NCBI RefSeq assembly: GCF_040649515.1
Contig: NZ_JBEZFP010000016.1
Coordinates: 29,435 to 93,434 of the forward strand
DNA length: 64,000 nt
Reading direction: 5' to 3'
Source of the DNA: Yinghuangia elevatio
GTDB lineage: Bacteria; Actinomycetota; Actinomycetes; Streptomycetales; Streptomycetaceae
In this document: positions 34,710 to 43,054 of the stretch, piece after piece
Position numbering within the stretch: the first letter of the stretch is position 1
Layout: every line of letters begins with the position of its first letter
Made by a program: the position numbers and the translations under genes
Notes under the pieces: generated by a model
Told to the model about the DNA's origin: nothing
Databases searched by the model: none
What the model saw: only the letters and a program-made list of their open reading frames with translations

Positions 34710-35594
34710 TCAAGCGGCGCGTTTTGGACCGTGCTCCGCGCTCGGCGGGCACTTCGGTAGCGGCGCCGCGGCGCGGGCGAACGTGTAGGGGGTCACCCCC
34801 AGGGTGTCGGCGAAGTCGCGGGCGAAATGCGAGTCGTCGAAGTATCCGAACTCGGCGGCCAGTTCGCTCCACTTGTCGGGCGCGTTGCGCTCCAGCCGGG
34901 CGGCGGCGTGGTGGATGCGGGAGCGCCGCAGCAACCACTTGGGGTTGACGCCGAGTTGGTGCAGGAAAAGGCGCTGCACCGTGCGGATCGACAGGTGGAA
35001 CTCGTCGGTGAGGTGGGTGACGCGGTTGATCGTGCCGTCGTTGCGGATGCGGTCGATCATCGCGCCGATGCGGTCGCGGTCGCGGCTGTCGGCGCACACC
35101 CGGTGGCCGCGCAGGTTCCGCTCGAAGGCGGCCTTGAAGGCCGGCAGGCCGTCGCGTACGGCTGCCCGCAGGTCGGTGTCGAGTCGGTGCGCGCGCAGGC
35201 CCCAATCGGTCTGGGCGAGCAGGCGCACGCTGTCGGTGTGCTCGGCGGCGTCGCCGCCGATGAGCCCGACGGCGGCGCCCGGCCGCAGCGCGGCACCGTA
35301 GAAGGCGCCGCTCCCCGCGACCGGCGTCGTGTGGCGGTTGCGCAGGATGCCGTGGAAGATCAGGCGGTTGCCGTGCAGGACGACGTTGGGCTCGGGGAAG
35401 CGCAGGGACACCACGGTGGCGTTCAGCGCACCTGGGCGCACGGCCCAACGGGTCACCCAGAATCTGTCCACGACGTGGGCGAATTGCGGACTGGGGCGAA
35501 GAGACTCGGCGGTGACGTCGACGCCCGACGCCCCGATGACTCCGAGGGCGGGGTCCGTCCACCATTGCGTATCGGACGGGAATGAGCGGCGCAT
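34710..35594 (-). CDS. AraC-family transcriptional regulator
   Basis: A 294-aa regulator. The C-terminal AraC domain spans about residues 180-280 (VTHLTDEFHLSIRTVQRLF; WSELAAEFGYFDDSHFARDF; LGVTPYTFARA). The N-terminal part carries NVVLHGNRLIFHG and DFxxP-like elements of the DUF6597 group. ATG 35594 follows GGGAGA. Two perfect 11-bp direct repeats lie just upstream (35605-35626) and may be its own operator. It is paralogous to the AraC protein at 26633-27526 and, like that one, lies next to a giant LAL regulator. Confidence 0.85.
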   Translation of the reverse strand: MRRSFPSDTQWWTDPALGVIGASGVDVTAESLRPSPQFAHVVDRFWVTRWAVRPGALNATVVSLRFPEPNVVLHGNRLIFHGILRNRHTTPVAGSGAFYGAALRPGAAVGLIGGDAAEHTDSVRLLAQTDWGLRAHRLDTDLRAAVRDGLPAFKAAFERNLRGHRVCADSRDRDRIGAMIDRIRNDGTINRVTHLTDEFHLSIRTVQRLFLHQLGVNPKWLLRRSRIHHAAARLERNAPDKWSELAAEFGYFDDSHFARDFADTLGVTPYTFARAAAPLPKCPPSAEHGPKRAA

Positions 35595-35604
35595 GGGAGT
35601 CTCC

Positions 35605-35626
35605 CAATTGCTGGACAATTGCTGGA
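35605..35626. promoter_or_regulatory. Direct repeat CAATTGCTGGA x2, candidate AraC operator
   Basis: CAATTGCTGGA occurs twice in perfect tandem (35605-35615, 35616-35626). The 11-bp period puts both copies on one DNA face, and each contains the palindrome CAATTG. They lie 11 bp before the AraC ATG, where bound protein would block expression. Direct repeats are the usual AraC target. Confidence 0.5.
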
Positions 35627-35770
35627 GAGTCGGTCGACCGGACGGACCGGCACCAGGGGGGCGGTGCGTCCTGTCGGTCGATGGGGGGTGCGTTGTCCAC
35701 TCTGCGCCGGACGCGCCGCGGAAACCTGACCCAGGTGGCGTATTCCTACGGCCGGTGCTCGGCCGCGTTC

Positions 35771-38650
35771 CTACGTCCGGTGCTCGGACAGACCGAGGGC
35801 GGCGAGTTCGGTACGGTTGCCGACCCCGAGCTTGGCGAAGACGTGTGCAAGGTGGCTCTTGACCGTGCCGCGCGCGATGAACAGTTCGGTTGCGATGTCC
35901 GCGTTCGAGAAGCCGCGCGCGGCCAGCCGGGCGACGTTGAGCTGCATGGGGGTGAGGCTTTCCGGCCCGATCACGGGTCTGCCTCGGCTGCCCCGGCCGC
36001 GGGCGGCGAACTCGGCGAGCTGCCGGAGGGCGACCGACCCCGGCTCGACGGCATGCATCCGCGGATCCGGGACACCTGCCCACGCTTCCGCGAACTCGAC
36101 GTCCCACCAAGCTTTTTCCTCAGGGAAGCGGACCAGGGACCGTTCCACGCGGGCGGCGCGCACGCCGGAGAAGAGCCGTACCGCGCGGTCGTGGCGGCCG
36201 CGGCGGGCCGCGAGGACGGCAAGCGTTTCGAGGACGTCGACGGTGTCCACCCACCAGTCGTTGTCCACCCCCGCGGCAAGGGCCGCGTGGGCGTACGCCT
36301 CGGCGTCGGCCAGGTCACCGCGCAGCAGTGCGGCGCGGGCGAGTCCGCGGTCGGCGACGGCCTGCGCGCGGCGGTTGCCGAGGCGTTCCGCGACGCACGA
36401 CAGGTGGCCGGCCTCCTCGACCGCGGCCGCGGCGTCTCCCTCCGCCAGGGCGGCCAACATGCGCAGTTCCTGCGCGTGCCAGGCGAGGTATCCCGCCCCG
36501 TCGCGCTCACGCCGGAACACGGCGGCGGCGATGTCGTGTGTGGTGGCCGGGTTGCCCAGTGCCAGTTCGGCGGCGGCGAGGGCGAGTTGCAGGACGCCGT
36601 TGCCCCACCGCACGACGTTGCCCTGGGAGCGCGCGAGTTCGGCGAGCACCGCCCGCCTGGCCTCGTGCGGATCCCCGGCCATGACCTCGACCAGAGCGCG
36701 GGCCTCGACCGCGGCGTTGCCGAGCAGGAGGTCGGAGCCGGCCGCCAAGGCCGCCGCCTGGTCGGCGAGTTCACGGGCGGCGGGCAGGTCGCCGGCCAGC
36801 CTGGCCTGATGGGAGCGTCCCCAGATGGCCCAGAAGCGCCCCGCGTCGAAGCCGCTTCGGCGGAAGGCCGGTTCGCCGCGGTCGGCGATCTCGGCCATGC
36901 GCGGGTAGTCGTCCTGCCACACGTAGCTGGTCGACAGTGAGCTGTACGCGTCGGCCAGCGCGACCACGTCACCCGCGTCCCGGGCGACGGCGACCGCGCG
37001 TTCGAGCAGCGGCTGCCCGGCGGTGGGCCGCATCATCATGGTCGCCGTGCCGACCCGGTTGAGTGCGTGGGCGTGCGCCCGTTCGTCGCCGACGCGCTCG
37101 GCCATGGCGATCGCCGACGTCGCGTCGTCCATGGAGCTGTCCAGGTCGCCGATCCAGAAGACCAGCATCGCGCGCATGGCGAGGACCCGGGCGCGGGCCC
37201 AGTGGTCGGTGTCCGGGGTGGTGTCCAGCACCCGGCCGAGGACCCGGACGCCTTCCGCGTACCGCCCCTTGACGCGCCAGTACGAGCCGAGGGCGGCCCC
37301 GATCCGCAGCGCGTCCTGGTGGCCCGCGTGCGCGGCGTGCTCCAGCGCGGCCCGCAGGTTCGGGGCCTCCTGGTCCAGGCGCGCCCGCCCGTCCGGGTCG
37401 AAGGCCCACATCTCGTCGTCGGCGCGTTCGGCGACCGCGAGGAACCATGCGCGGTGCCGGGCGGCCGCCCCGTCCGGGCCGTACACCTGCTGGTGTGCCG
37501 CGTGGTGCTCGGCGGCGTACTGGCGGATGGGGGTCAGCATGCGGTACCGCGTCTCGCGGGCGTGTTGGGCGACGTCGACCAGCGACTTGTCGATGAGCGC
37601 CATGAGGTGTTCGCGCAGGGCGTCGGGCGGCATCCTCCCGTCCACGCACACGTACTCGGCCGCGGCCAGCGTCCAGCCGCCCTCGAACACCGACAGCCGC
37701 CGGAACAGCGCGGCCTCCTCGGCGGTCAGCAGCGCGTGGCTCCAGTCCAGCGAACGCCGCATGGTGCTGTGCCGGGCGTCACCGCCGACCGGCAGCGGCG
37801 TGGCCACGGCTCCGGGGACCGGGGCGCCCACGCCGGAGACGAGTGCGGGCACGCTGCGCTCCAGGCCGGCGGCGATGCGGCACGGCGACGTGACGCGGCC
37901 GCGGGCGGCGGCGAGTTCGATCGCCAACGGGATGCCGTCGAGTTCGTGGACGATGTGTTCGACGGCCGCGCGGGCGGCGTCGGCGCAGGAGTCCGGGCCG
38001 CCGGCGTCGCCCGCCCGGTCCAGGAACAGGCGGGCGGCGTCGGACGGGGGTACGTCGTCCGGTGCGGTCCCGGTCGGCTCGTCCAGCCGCGTCGGCAGCG
38101 GCGGAACTTGCCACACCGCTTCCCCCGGCAGGCCCAGCGGTTCCCGGCTGGTGGCCAGCACCCGCAGCTCGGGGCAGCCCTCCAGCAGCGATTCGACGAC
38201 GTGCCCGGCCGCCTCGGTCAGGTGCTCGCAGTTGTCGAGGATCAACAGGCCCGGCTGGTCCCCGACATGGTCGATGACGGCGTTGATCGGCGGACGCCCG
38301 CCGTGCGCGCCGATCGCCGCGGCGTCGAGCACGGCGGCGGGGACGAGGTGCGGCTCGGTGACGTTGGCGAGGGGCGCGAAGACCGGGCCGAACACCGGCG
38401 CGGCCGGAGCGACGGCGGCGCGCGGGGTGGGCACCGGACGCGTCCAGGGCGCCTCCGGCGTCTGCCAGCGGGCGGCCGCGCGTACCGCGAGGCGCGTCTT
38501 CCCGATGCCACCGGGGCCCACCAGCGTCACCAGGCGGCGCGGCCCGCGCAGGGCCGCGCCGAGCGCGGAGAGCTCGGCCTCGCGTCCGATGAACGCGGTG
38601 GTCGGCTCCGGAAGCCCGGTGACGCCGAGCACCGTCGTGTTGTCCGCCAT
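35771..38650 (-). CDS. LAL-type LuxR regulator with NB-ARC ATPase and TPR region
   Basis: A 959-aa paralogue of the regulator at 22277-25063. The ATPase module has Walker A GPGGIGKTRL at about 45-54 and Walker B GLLILDNCEHL near residue 143, then ELDGIPLAIELAAARG and RHSTMRRSLDWSHALL. A TPR-like region spans about 400-880. The C-terminal LuxR helix-turn-helix covers about 898-959 (SLTPMQLNVARLAARG; IARGTVKSHLAHVFAKLGV). Compared with the paralogue it has an extra 40-residue Ala/Pro insertion after Walker A. ATG 38650 is preceded by GGTGGGACG. It is divergent from the MoxR gene and may control it. Confidence 0.92.
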   Translation of the reverse strand: MADNTTVLGVTGLPEPTTAFIGREAELSALGAALRGPRRLVTLVGPGGIGKTRLAVRAAARWQTPEAPWTRPVPTPRAAVAPAAPVFGPVFAPLANVTEPHLVPAAVLDAAAIGAHGGRPPINAVIDHVGDQPGLLILDNCEHLTEAAGHVVESLLEGCPELRVLATSREPLGLPGEAVWQVPPLPTRLDEPTGTAPDDVPPSDAARLFLDRAGDAGGPDSCADAARAAVEHIVHELDGIPLAIELAAARGRVTSPCRIAAGLERSVPALVSGVGAPVPGAVATPLPVGGDARHSTMRRSLDWSHALLTAEEAALFRRLSVFEGGWTLAAAEYVCVDGRMPPDALREHLMALIDKSLVDVAQHARETRYRMLTPIRQYAAEHHAAHQQVYGPDGAAARHRAWFLAVAERADDEMWAFDPDGRARLDQEAPNLRAALEHAAHAGHQDALRIGAALGSYWRVKGRYAEGVRVLGRVLDTTPDTDHWARARVLAMRAMLVFWIGDLDSSMDDATSAIAMAERVGDERAHAHALNRVGTATMMMRPTAGQPLLERAVAVARDAGDVVALADAYSSLSTSYVWQDDYPRMAEIADRGEPAFRRSGFDAGRFWAIWGRSHQARLAGDLPAARELADQAAALAAGSDLLLGNAAVEARALVEVMAGDPHEARRAVLAELARSQGNVVRWGNGVLQLALAAAELALGNPATTHDIAAAVFRRERDGAGYLAWHAQELRMLAALAEGDAAAAVEEAGHLSCVAERLGNRRAQAVADRGLARAALLRGDLADAEAYAHAALAAGVDNDWWVDTVDVLETLAVLAARRGRHDRAVRLFSGVRAARVERSLVRFPEEKAWWDVEFAEAWAGVPDPRMHAVEPGSVALRQLAEFAARGRGSRGRPVIGPESLTPMQLNVARLAARGFSNADIATELFIARGTVKSHLAHVFAKLGVGNRTELAALGLSEHRT

Positions 38651-38973
38651 AGGTTCGTCCCACCACCCAAGGGCACGACGGCGGCCGGCAGTCCGGCGCA
38701 GCCCTGTACCCGTGCTCGAACCGCACACCTGCCGGCCCGGCTCGGGGCCCGGCGCGATGTGCGACACCGGTCGGCCTTGGAGGACGACGGCACCCGCCGG
38801 GCGGTTCGGGACATCGCGGATGTCGAGGGACTTCCCGCAGTTCAGGGGCACTTCGGCAACCTGGCGCGGGTACTTGGAGCTCTGTATGGGGACGTGTCCC
38901 GAAGGCTCGGAGGCGGTGGCAAAGCGCCGTGTTTTTCCGCGACTTCGCCGGCGAGCGGAGCGACGATCACAGA
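38651..38973. other. Divergent control region, LAL regulator / MoxR
   Basis: A 323-bp gap without a gene. It should carry promoters for both neighbours. I saw no clear palindrome or -35/-10 pair; the sequence is uniformly GC-rich apart from short patches near 38880-38940. Confidence 0.35.
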
Positions 38974-40065
38974 GTGAGCCTCTCGTCGTCGTCCGCTCCC
39001 GTTCCGGCCCCGGTCCCGCCGACCGGCCCCGCGTCCGAGCCCTTTCCCGACGGATCCCCCGGTGCCTCGGCGCTCCCGTTGTTCCGCGAGTGCTTCCAGG
39101 CCCTGGGCGACAACATCGAGCGTGTCGTGAAGGGCAAGCGCGAGGTCGTCGACTTGGCCCTCACCGCGTTGTTCGCCGAAGGGCACCTGCTGCTGGAGGA
39201 CGTGCCGGGAACCGGGAAGACGACGCTGGCCCGGGCGCTGGCCGCGTCGCTCGGAGCGGACTGCCGCCGCATCCAGTTCACGCCCGACCTGCTGCCCTCG
39301 GACATCACCGGGGTCTCGGTGTTCCGGCCGCAGTCCGGCGACTTCGTGTTCATGCCCGGACCGGTCCTGACCAACATCGTCATCGCCGACGAGATCAACC
39401 GCGCGTCGCCGAAGACGCAGTCCGCGCTGCTGGAGGTGATGGAGGAGGGCCGGGTCACGGTCGACGGGACGGCGCACGCCGTACCGCGGCCGTTCATCGT
39501 GGTGGCGACGCAGAACCCGGTCGACATGGCCGGCACCTATCCGCTCCCCGAGGCGCAGCTCGACCGCTTCCTGATGCGCCTGTCGCTCGGGTATCCGGAC
39601 CATGTGTCGGAAGTGGACGTGGCGTGCGGGGACTCCGGGTCGGCGGCGGTCGACCGCCTGCCGGTGATCGCCACCGCGCACCACGTCGCCGAGTTCACCG
39701 ACTTCGTCCGTTCGACGGTCGCGGTCGCCCGGCCGGTGGGCGACTACGCGGTACGCCTCGCCGCCGCCACGCGGGGGTCCCCGCACGTCCGGCTCGGGGC
39801 CGGGCCCCGGGGCAGCGTCGCGCTGGTCCGGGCGGCGCGCGTGCGGGCGGCCGCCGCGGGGCGGGCGTACGCGGTGCCCGACGACGTCAAGGCCCTGGCC
39901 GGCCCGGTCCTGACCCACCGGCTCCTGCTCACCCCGGACGCCGAACTCGCCGGCGCCGGGGCGGCGGACGTCGTGGCCGAAGCCCTGGCGACGGTGCCCG
40001 CCCCGCGGCCGCTCCACGACGCGTCGGAGGGCGACGGGTCGCGTCGTACCGCCGCCAAGCGCTGA
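38974..40065 (+). CDS. MoxR-family AAA ATPase
   Basis: A 363-aa AAA+ chaperone-like ATPase. Walker A EDVPGTGKTTLARAL lies near residue 70, Walker B VIADEINRASPKTQSALLE near residue 140, sensor 1 in IVVATQNPVDMAGTYPLPEA, and the arginine-finger region in QLDRFLM. MoxR proteins remodel or insert partners together with DUF58/VWA and transglutaminase-like proteins; here those partners are 5 kb to the left. Residues 1-35 are Ser/Pro-rich. GTG 38974 is taken; a GTG at 38929 would add 15 residues. Neither has a well-placed ribosome site. Confidence 0.9.
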   Translation: MSLSSSSAPVPAPVPPTGPASEPFPDGSPGASALPLFRECFQALGDNIERVVKGKREVVDLALTALFAEGHLLLEDVPGTGKTTLARALAASLGADCRRIQFTPDLLPSDITGVSVFRPQSGDFVFMPGPVLTNIVIADEINRASPKTQSALLEVMEEGRVTVDGTAHAVPRPFIVVATQNPVDMAGTYPLPEAQLDRFLMRLSLGYPDHVSEVDVACGDSGSAAVDRLPVIATAHHVAEFTDFVRSTVAVARPVGDYAVRLAAATRGSPHVRLGAGPRGSVALVRAARVRAAAAGRAYAVPDDVKALAGPVLTHRLLLTPDAELAGAGAADVVAEALATVPAPRPLHDASEGDGSRRTAAKR

Positions 40066-40117
40066 CGCCGGGCGGCGGCCGCCGACCGGCCGCGCTGACG
40101 GCCGAGGGCCGCCGCGG

Positions 40118-40909
40118 TCACCCGGCGGCGGCTCCGGGCAGGGGCAGGACGTCGAAGTCGTGCATGCAGACGGGCGCCGTCAGGGCGTTCAGAATGCCGG
40201 CGGCGGCATCGTCCACGCTCATCCAGCCGGGCCCGTTGTCGTAGAGGTAGCCGCGGTTCTCCCAGACGCCGGCCAGCTCGCCCAGCAAGTCCCGGTCCCA
40301 TTCGGCGTGTACGCCGGTGCCCAGCACGGGCCCCACCCCGGCGGAGGCGAAGCACATGCCGGCGTGCTCGGCCCGCCACGCGCGCACCATCTCCTCCAGC
40401 GCGGCCTTGCTGGCGTCGTACGGCCCCATGCCCGGCAGCGGACGCCCGACCGCGGACGCCGAGAGGAACACCGCGCGACCCCGCGACTCCTCCAGGTGGG
40501 GCAGCACGGCCCGGCAGACGAGCGAGGCGCCGACGACGTTCGTGGCGAGGACGCGTCCCCACAGGTCCGCGTCGGCGTCGGCCATCCGTACCAGCGGATC
40601 GACGCCGGTCGCGTAGACCAGGGCGTCGAGTCCGCCGAGTTCGTCGCCGATGCGGGCGGCGAGTGCGTCGATCGACGTCTGGTCAAGGACGTCGCAGGTG
40701 ACCGGTATCGCGTCGGGGCCGGCCTCGTCGGCGGCCTCGGCCAGCAACTCGGCGCGGCGGGCGGCCAGGACGACCCGGGCGCCGGCCTGGGCGGCGTGCC
40801 GGGCGAGGGCCCGTCCGATGCCGGACGACGCGCCGACGACCAGGACCCGGCGGTCGTGCAGCGGTGCCTTGCCGTCCGTCGCGCGGTCGGCTGCCTCGGA
40901 ATGCTCCAT
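40118..40909 (-). CDS. Short-chain dehydrogenase/reductase
   Basis: A 263-aa classical SDR oxidoreductase. The cofactor motif VVGASSGIG spans residues 24-32 and the acidic/polar region after strand 2 is AARRAELL, suggesting NADP(H). The catalytic set is Asn124, Ser150 or Ser152, Tyr164 and Lys168 (in GPYDASKAAL). Substrate unknown. ATG 40909 follows GGAGGA. It is followed by 52 bp of GC-rich inverted sequence before the convergent MoxR stop. It shares the strand with the APH-like kinase upstream (69 bp gap), so the two may be co-transcribed. Confidence 0.88.
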   Translation of the reverse strand: MEHSEAADRATDGKAPLHDRRVLVVGASSGIGRALARHAAQAGARVVLAARRAELLAEAADEAGPDAIPVTCDVLDQTSIDALAARIGDELGGLDALVYATGVDPLVRMADADADLWGRVLATNVVGASLVCRAVLPHLEESRGRAVFLSASAVGRPLPGMGPYDASKAALEEMVRAWRAEHAGMCFASAGVGPVLGTGVHAEWDRDLLGELAGVWENRGYLYDNGPGWMSVDDAAAGILNALTAPVCMHDFDVLPLPGAAAG

Positions 40910-40978
40910 GACGTTCTTCCTCCATGTGCTCTTTCCGGCCGCCCGCTCGGGTTCGGGCGCGGCAGCCGGGTTGCCCGA

Positions 40979-42073
40979 CTACTCCTGCGCGTCGAGCAGT
41001 TGGGCCAGGCAGGCGGACGCCGGGTTGTCCCGCCAGATGGTGCGTCCGGGCGGCATGAGGCCGCGGTCCTCGGCGCGGTTCATCGCGCGTATGACGATGA
41101 CCGTGTAGCGCATTGCGGCCAGCACCTCCCAGACGTGGGTCTCGGCGACGTCGCGGCCGGAGTGGGCGGCGTAGGCGGCGCGTTGCTCCTCGCGGGTGGG
41201 CTCGCCGGGCAGCCGGGGGACGCCGATCGCCTCGTGCGACGCACGGTCGAACATGAGCCACCAGCCGAGGTCCAGCTCGGGCGCGGCGATCGCGGCGGCC
41301 TCGAAGTCGGTGACGCAGACGCACCGGAAGTCGCGCCAGATCATGTTGCCGGGGCGGGCGTCGCCCCACGAGAAGGCGTCCGGCGCGCAGGCGGCGGACG
41401 CGGCCGGGAGCCGTTCGCGCAGCCAGGCACGGGCCTGGTCGAGCACCGGATGCTCGCGGCCGCGCAGTTCCTTGTCCGCGCAGTCCTCCCAGATCCGGAA
41501 CTGCGTCACCGGGGAAGGTGTCTCGGCCTCGGGCACCAGCCATTCGAGTCCGGCCGCGCGCCAGTCGAGGGTGTGGAGTGCGGCGAGCACGCGCAGCCCG
41601 TCGTCGATCATCGCGGTGCGCTGCTCGGGGGCGGCGTCCCGGAAGAAGCCCTCGACCGGGTACGGCGGGTTCTCGACGGGGACCTGTCCGGCGACGAACT
41701 CCATGAGGAAGAACGGCGCGCCGAGCGGCCTCGGGTCGGGGTTGTAGCCCAGCAGTCCGGCGAGGGGGATGTCGGCGCCGCTGCCGTGCAGGGCCGACAT
41801 CACCCGGTACTGGAAGTCGATCTCGACGTCGAACCCGGGGACTTGCTGCGGGTACATCGCCGGGCCGGTGCTCTCCCGGCGCAGCACGAGGGGGTGCGCG
41901 GTGCGCGCGCCGGCCTCGGTCCAGGTCGCGGTGCAGAAGACCGTGTCGGCGGAGAACCCGCTCCCGCTGGGCCGCCGTACGTCGGAGACCACGACGTCGC
42001 CGGCGTTCGGCCGCACGGCGGTGAACCAGTCGGCCAGGGCATCGGCAAGGACCGAGTCGTCGGACACCGTCAA
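40979..42073 (-). CDS. APH-family phosphotransferase (FadE36-like)
   Basis: A 364-aa protein of the aminoglycoside/choline kinase-like fold. The catalytic loop reads FSWGDARPGNMIWRD, with Trp in place of the His of H-G-D but with the Asp and Asn kept; this is the usual form in the lipid-pathway APH branch, where the gene accompanies acyl-CoA enzymes. The metal-binding segment is CVTDFEAAAIAAPELDLGW. Substrate is more likely a hydroxylated acyl or alcohol compound than an antibiotic. TTG 42073 is chosen because GGAG lies 6 nt upstream; GTG 42067 and ATG 42136 are alternatives. Confidence 0.82.
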   Translation of the reverse strand: MTVSDDSVLADALADWFTAVRPNAGDVVVSDVRRPSGSGFSADTVFCTATWTEAGARTAHPLVLRRESTGPAMYPQQVPGFDVEIDFQYRVMSALHGSGADIPLAGLLGYNPDPRPLGAPFFLMEFVAGQVPVENPPYPVEGFFRDAAPEQRTAMIDDGLRVLAALHTLDWRAAGLEWLVPEAETPSPVTQFRIWEDCADKELRGREHPVLDQARAWLRERLPAASAACAPDAFSWGDARPGNMIWRDFRCVCVTDFEAAAIAAPELDLGWWLMFDRASHEAIGVPRLPGEPTREEQRAAYAAHSGRDVAETHVWEVLAAMRYTVIVIRAMNRAEDRGLMPPGRTIWRDNPASACLAQLLDAQE

Positions 42074-42213
42074 GATTGACTCCAGGGGATGCGCCGGGTG
42101 GGCAAGCGGCCCTGGCAGGGCCGATGCAGGGCACATCGTGATCCCGTTAGTGGATGAAGTCAAGCATGTTGTGTCCGCCCCGACCCCCGGAAAAGGCCCG
42201 GCGCCGGCCCGTG

Positions 42214-42810
42214 TCAGCCCAGCCGGTGACCCGTCACCGCCGACGCGAACGACCGCACCGCACCGATGACTTCGGCACGGGTACGGCGCCCCGCGAGGAT
42301 CTCCATCTGGTAGCCGTCCTCCAGCGCCACGAAACTCGCCGCGAGCATCCTCGGCGGATCGGTGAGCGTGAACGTGCCCTGCGCCTGCCCGAGGATCAGC
42401 ACGCCGTAGTAGACCGCCGCCTGACGCTCCATCAGCACACTGTCGAGGGCCGCCGCCTTGGGGTCGCGGAGGCTGCGCGGCCAGAACTCGAAGAGCATCC
42501 GCACGAGGCGGTCGTCGGGCCCGGACGCGACGCCGGACTCGATGCAGATGCGCAGGCGCTCGGCGGCGTCCTCGACGCCCTCGACGGCCGCCTCGCGGGC
42601 GCCGCAGAAGCGCTCCATGGCCTGCTGGAAGGTCTCGTACATCAGCGCGTCGAGGTCTTCGTAGTAGTACAGGACCGCCGCCGGGGTGACCCCGGCCTCC
42701 TCCGCGACGTCCCGCAGCCGCAGGCCCTCCAGCCCGCGGCTCACCAGCGCCCGCTGGGCGGCCTCGCCGAGCTGCGCGCGCCGCCCGTCCTGGTCCTTGC
42801 GCCGTGCCAC
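42214..42810 (-). CDS. TetR-family repressor
   Basis: A 198-aa regulator. The N-terminal TetR helix-turn-helix (LGEAAQRALVSRG; LRDVAEEAGVTPAAVLYYYED) is of the BetI-like kind, followed by an all-helical ligand domain. GTG 42810 lies behind AAGGAGG. The frame stays open to 42960 but that extension is not TetR-like. It is divergent from the APC permease, whose promoter carries repeated AT-rich sites (43010-43038), so repression of permease and nitrilase by an amine or amide ligand is a reasonable guess. Confidence 0.85.
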   Translation of the reverse strand: MARRKDQDGRRAQLGEAAQRALVSRGLEGLRLRDVAEEAGVTPAAVLYYYEDLDALMYETFQQAMERFCGAREAAVEGVEDAAERLRICIESGVASGPDDRLVRMLFEFWPRSLRDPKAAALDSVLMERQAAVYYGVLILGQAQGTFTLTDPPRMLAASFVALEDGYQMEILAGRRTRAEVIGAVRSFASAVTGHRLG

Positions 42811-42979
42811 CGCGCCCCGACCTCCTTGTCCGCCTGAGCCCGCCCGAGTCCACTTGAACCCATTTGTGTCTATTTGGTCCCGCTTGGGTCCACGTGGGTC
42901 CGCCCGGGCCGTGCCGGGGTTCGCCACGAGGGGTCCTGCCCATTCCCTGAAGTTGACCACAACGATACATAGCCCCCTC

Positions 42980-43038
42980 TTGACGGGATCCTCACAGGTT
43001 CCTTAAATGCTCGTTTAAAGAAACTCTCGTTTAAAGAA
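42980..43038 (+). promoter_or_regulatory. APC permease promoter with repeated TetR-type sites
   Basis: TTGACG (42980-42985) and TTAAAT (43003-43008) are 17 bp apart, a good sigma-70 type promoter. Over the expected transcript start lies a direct repeat CTCGTTTAAAGAA (43010-43022 and 43026-43038, 16-bp period). TTAAA-N6-TTTAA (43003-43018) forms an inverted repeat with the first copy. This AT-rich cluster is unlike its surroundings. Confidence 0.65.
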
Positions 43039-43054
43039 TCCCTCAGGAGGCGCT

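Noticed and set aside
34554..34760. 68-codon frame after the DUF6668-like gene
   Set aside because: It overlaps both neighbours, and its translation is Ser/Arg/Gly-rich without structure. The GTG overlap alone is not enough.
35582..36940. 452-codon plus-strand frame at the AraC/LAL boundary
   Set aside because: Antisense to the 3' part of the LAL regulator, Gly/Arg/Val-rich, no recognisable motif.
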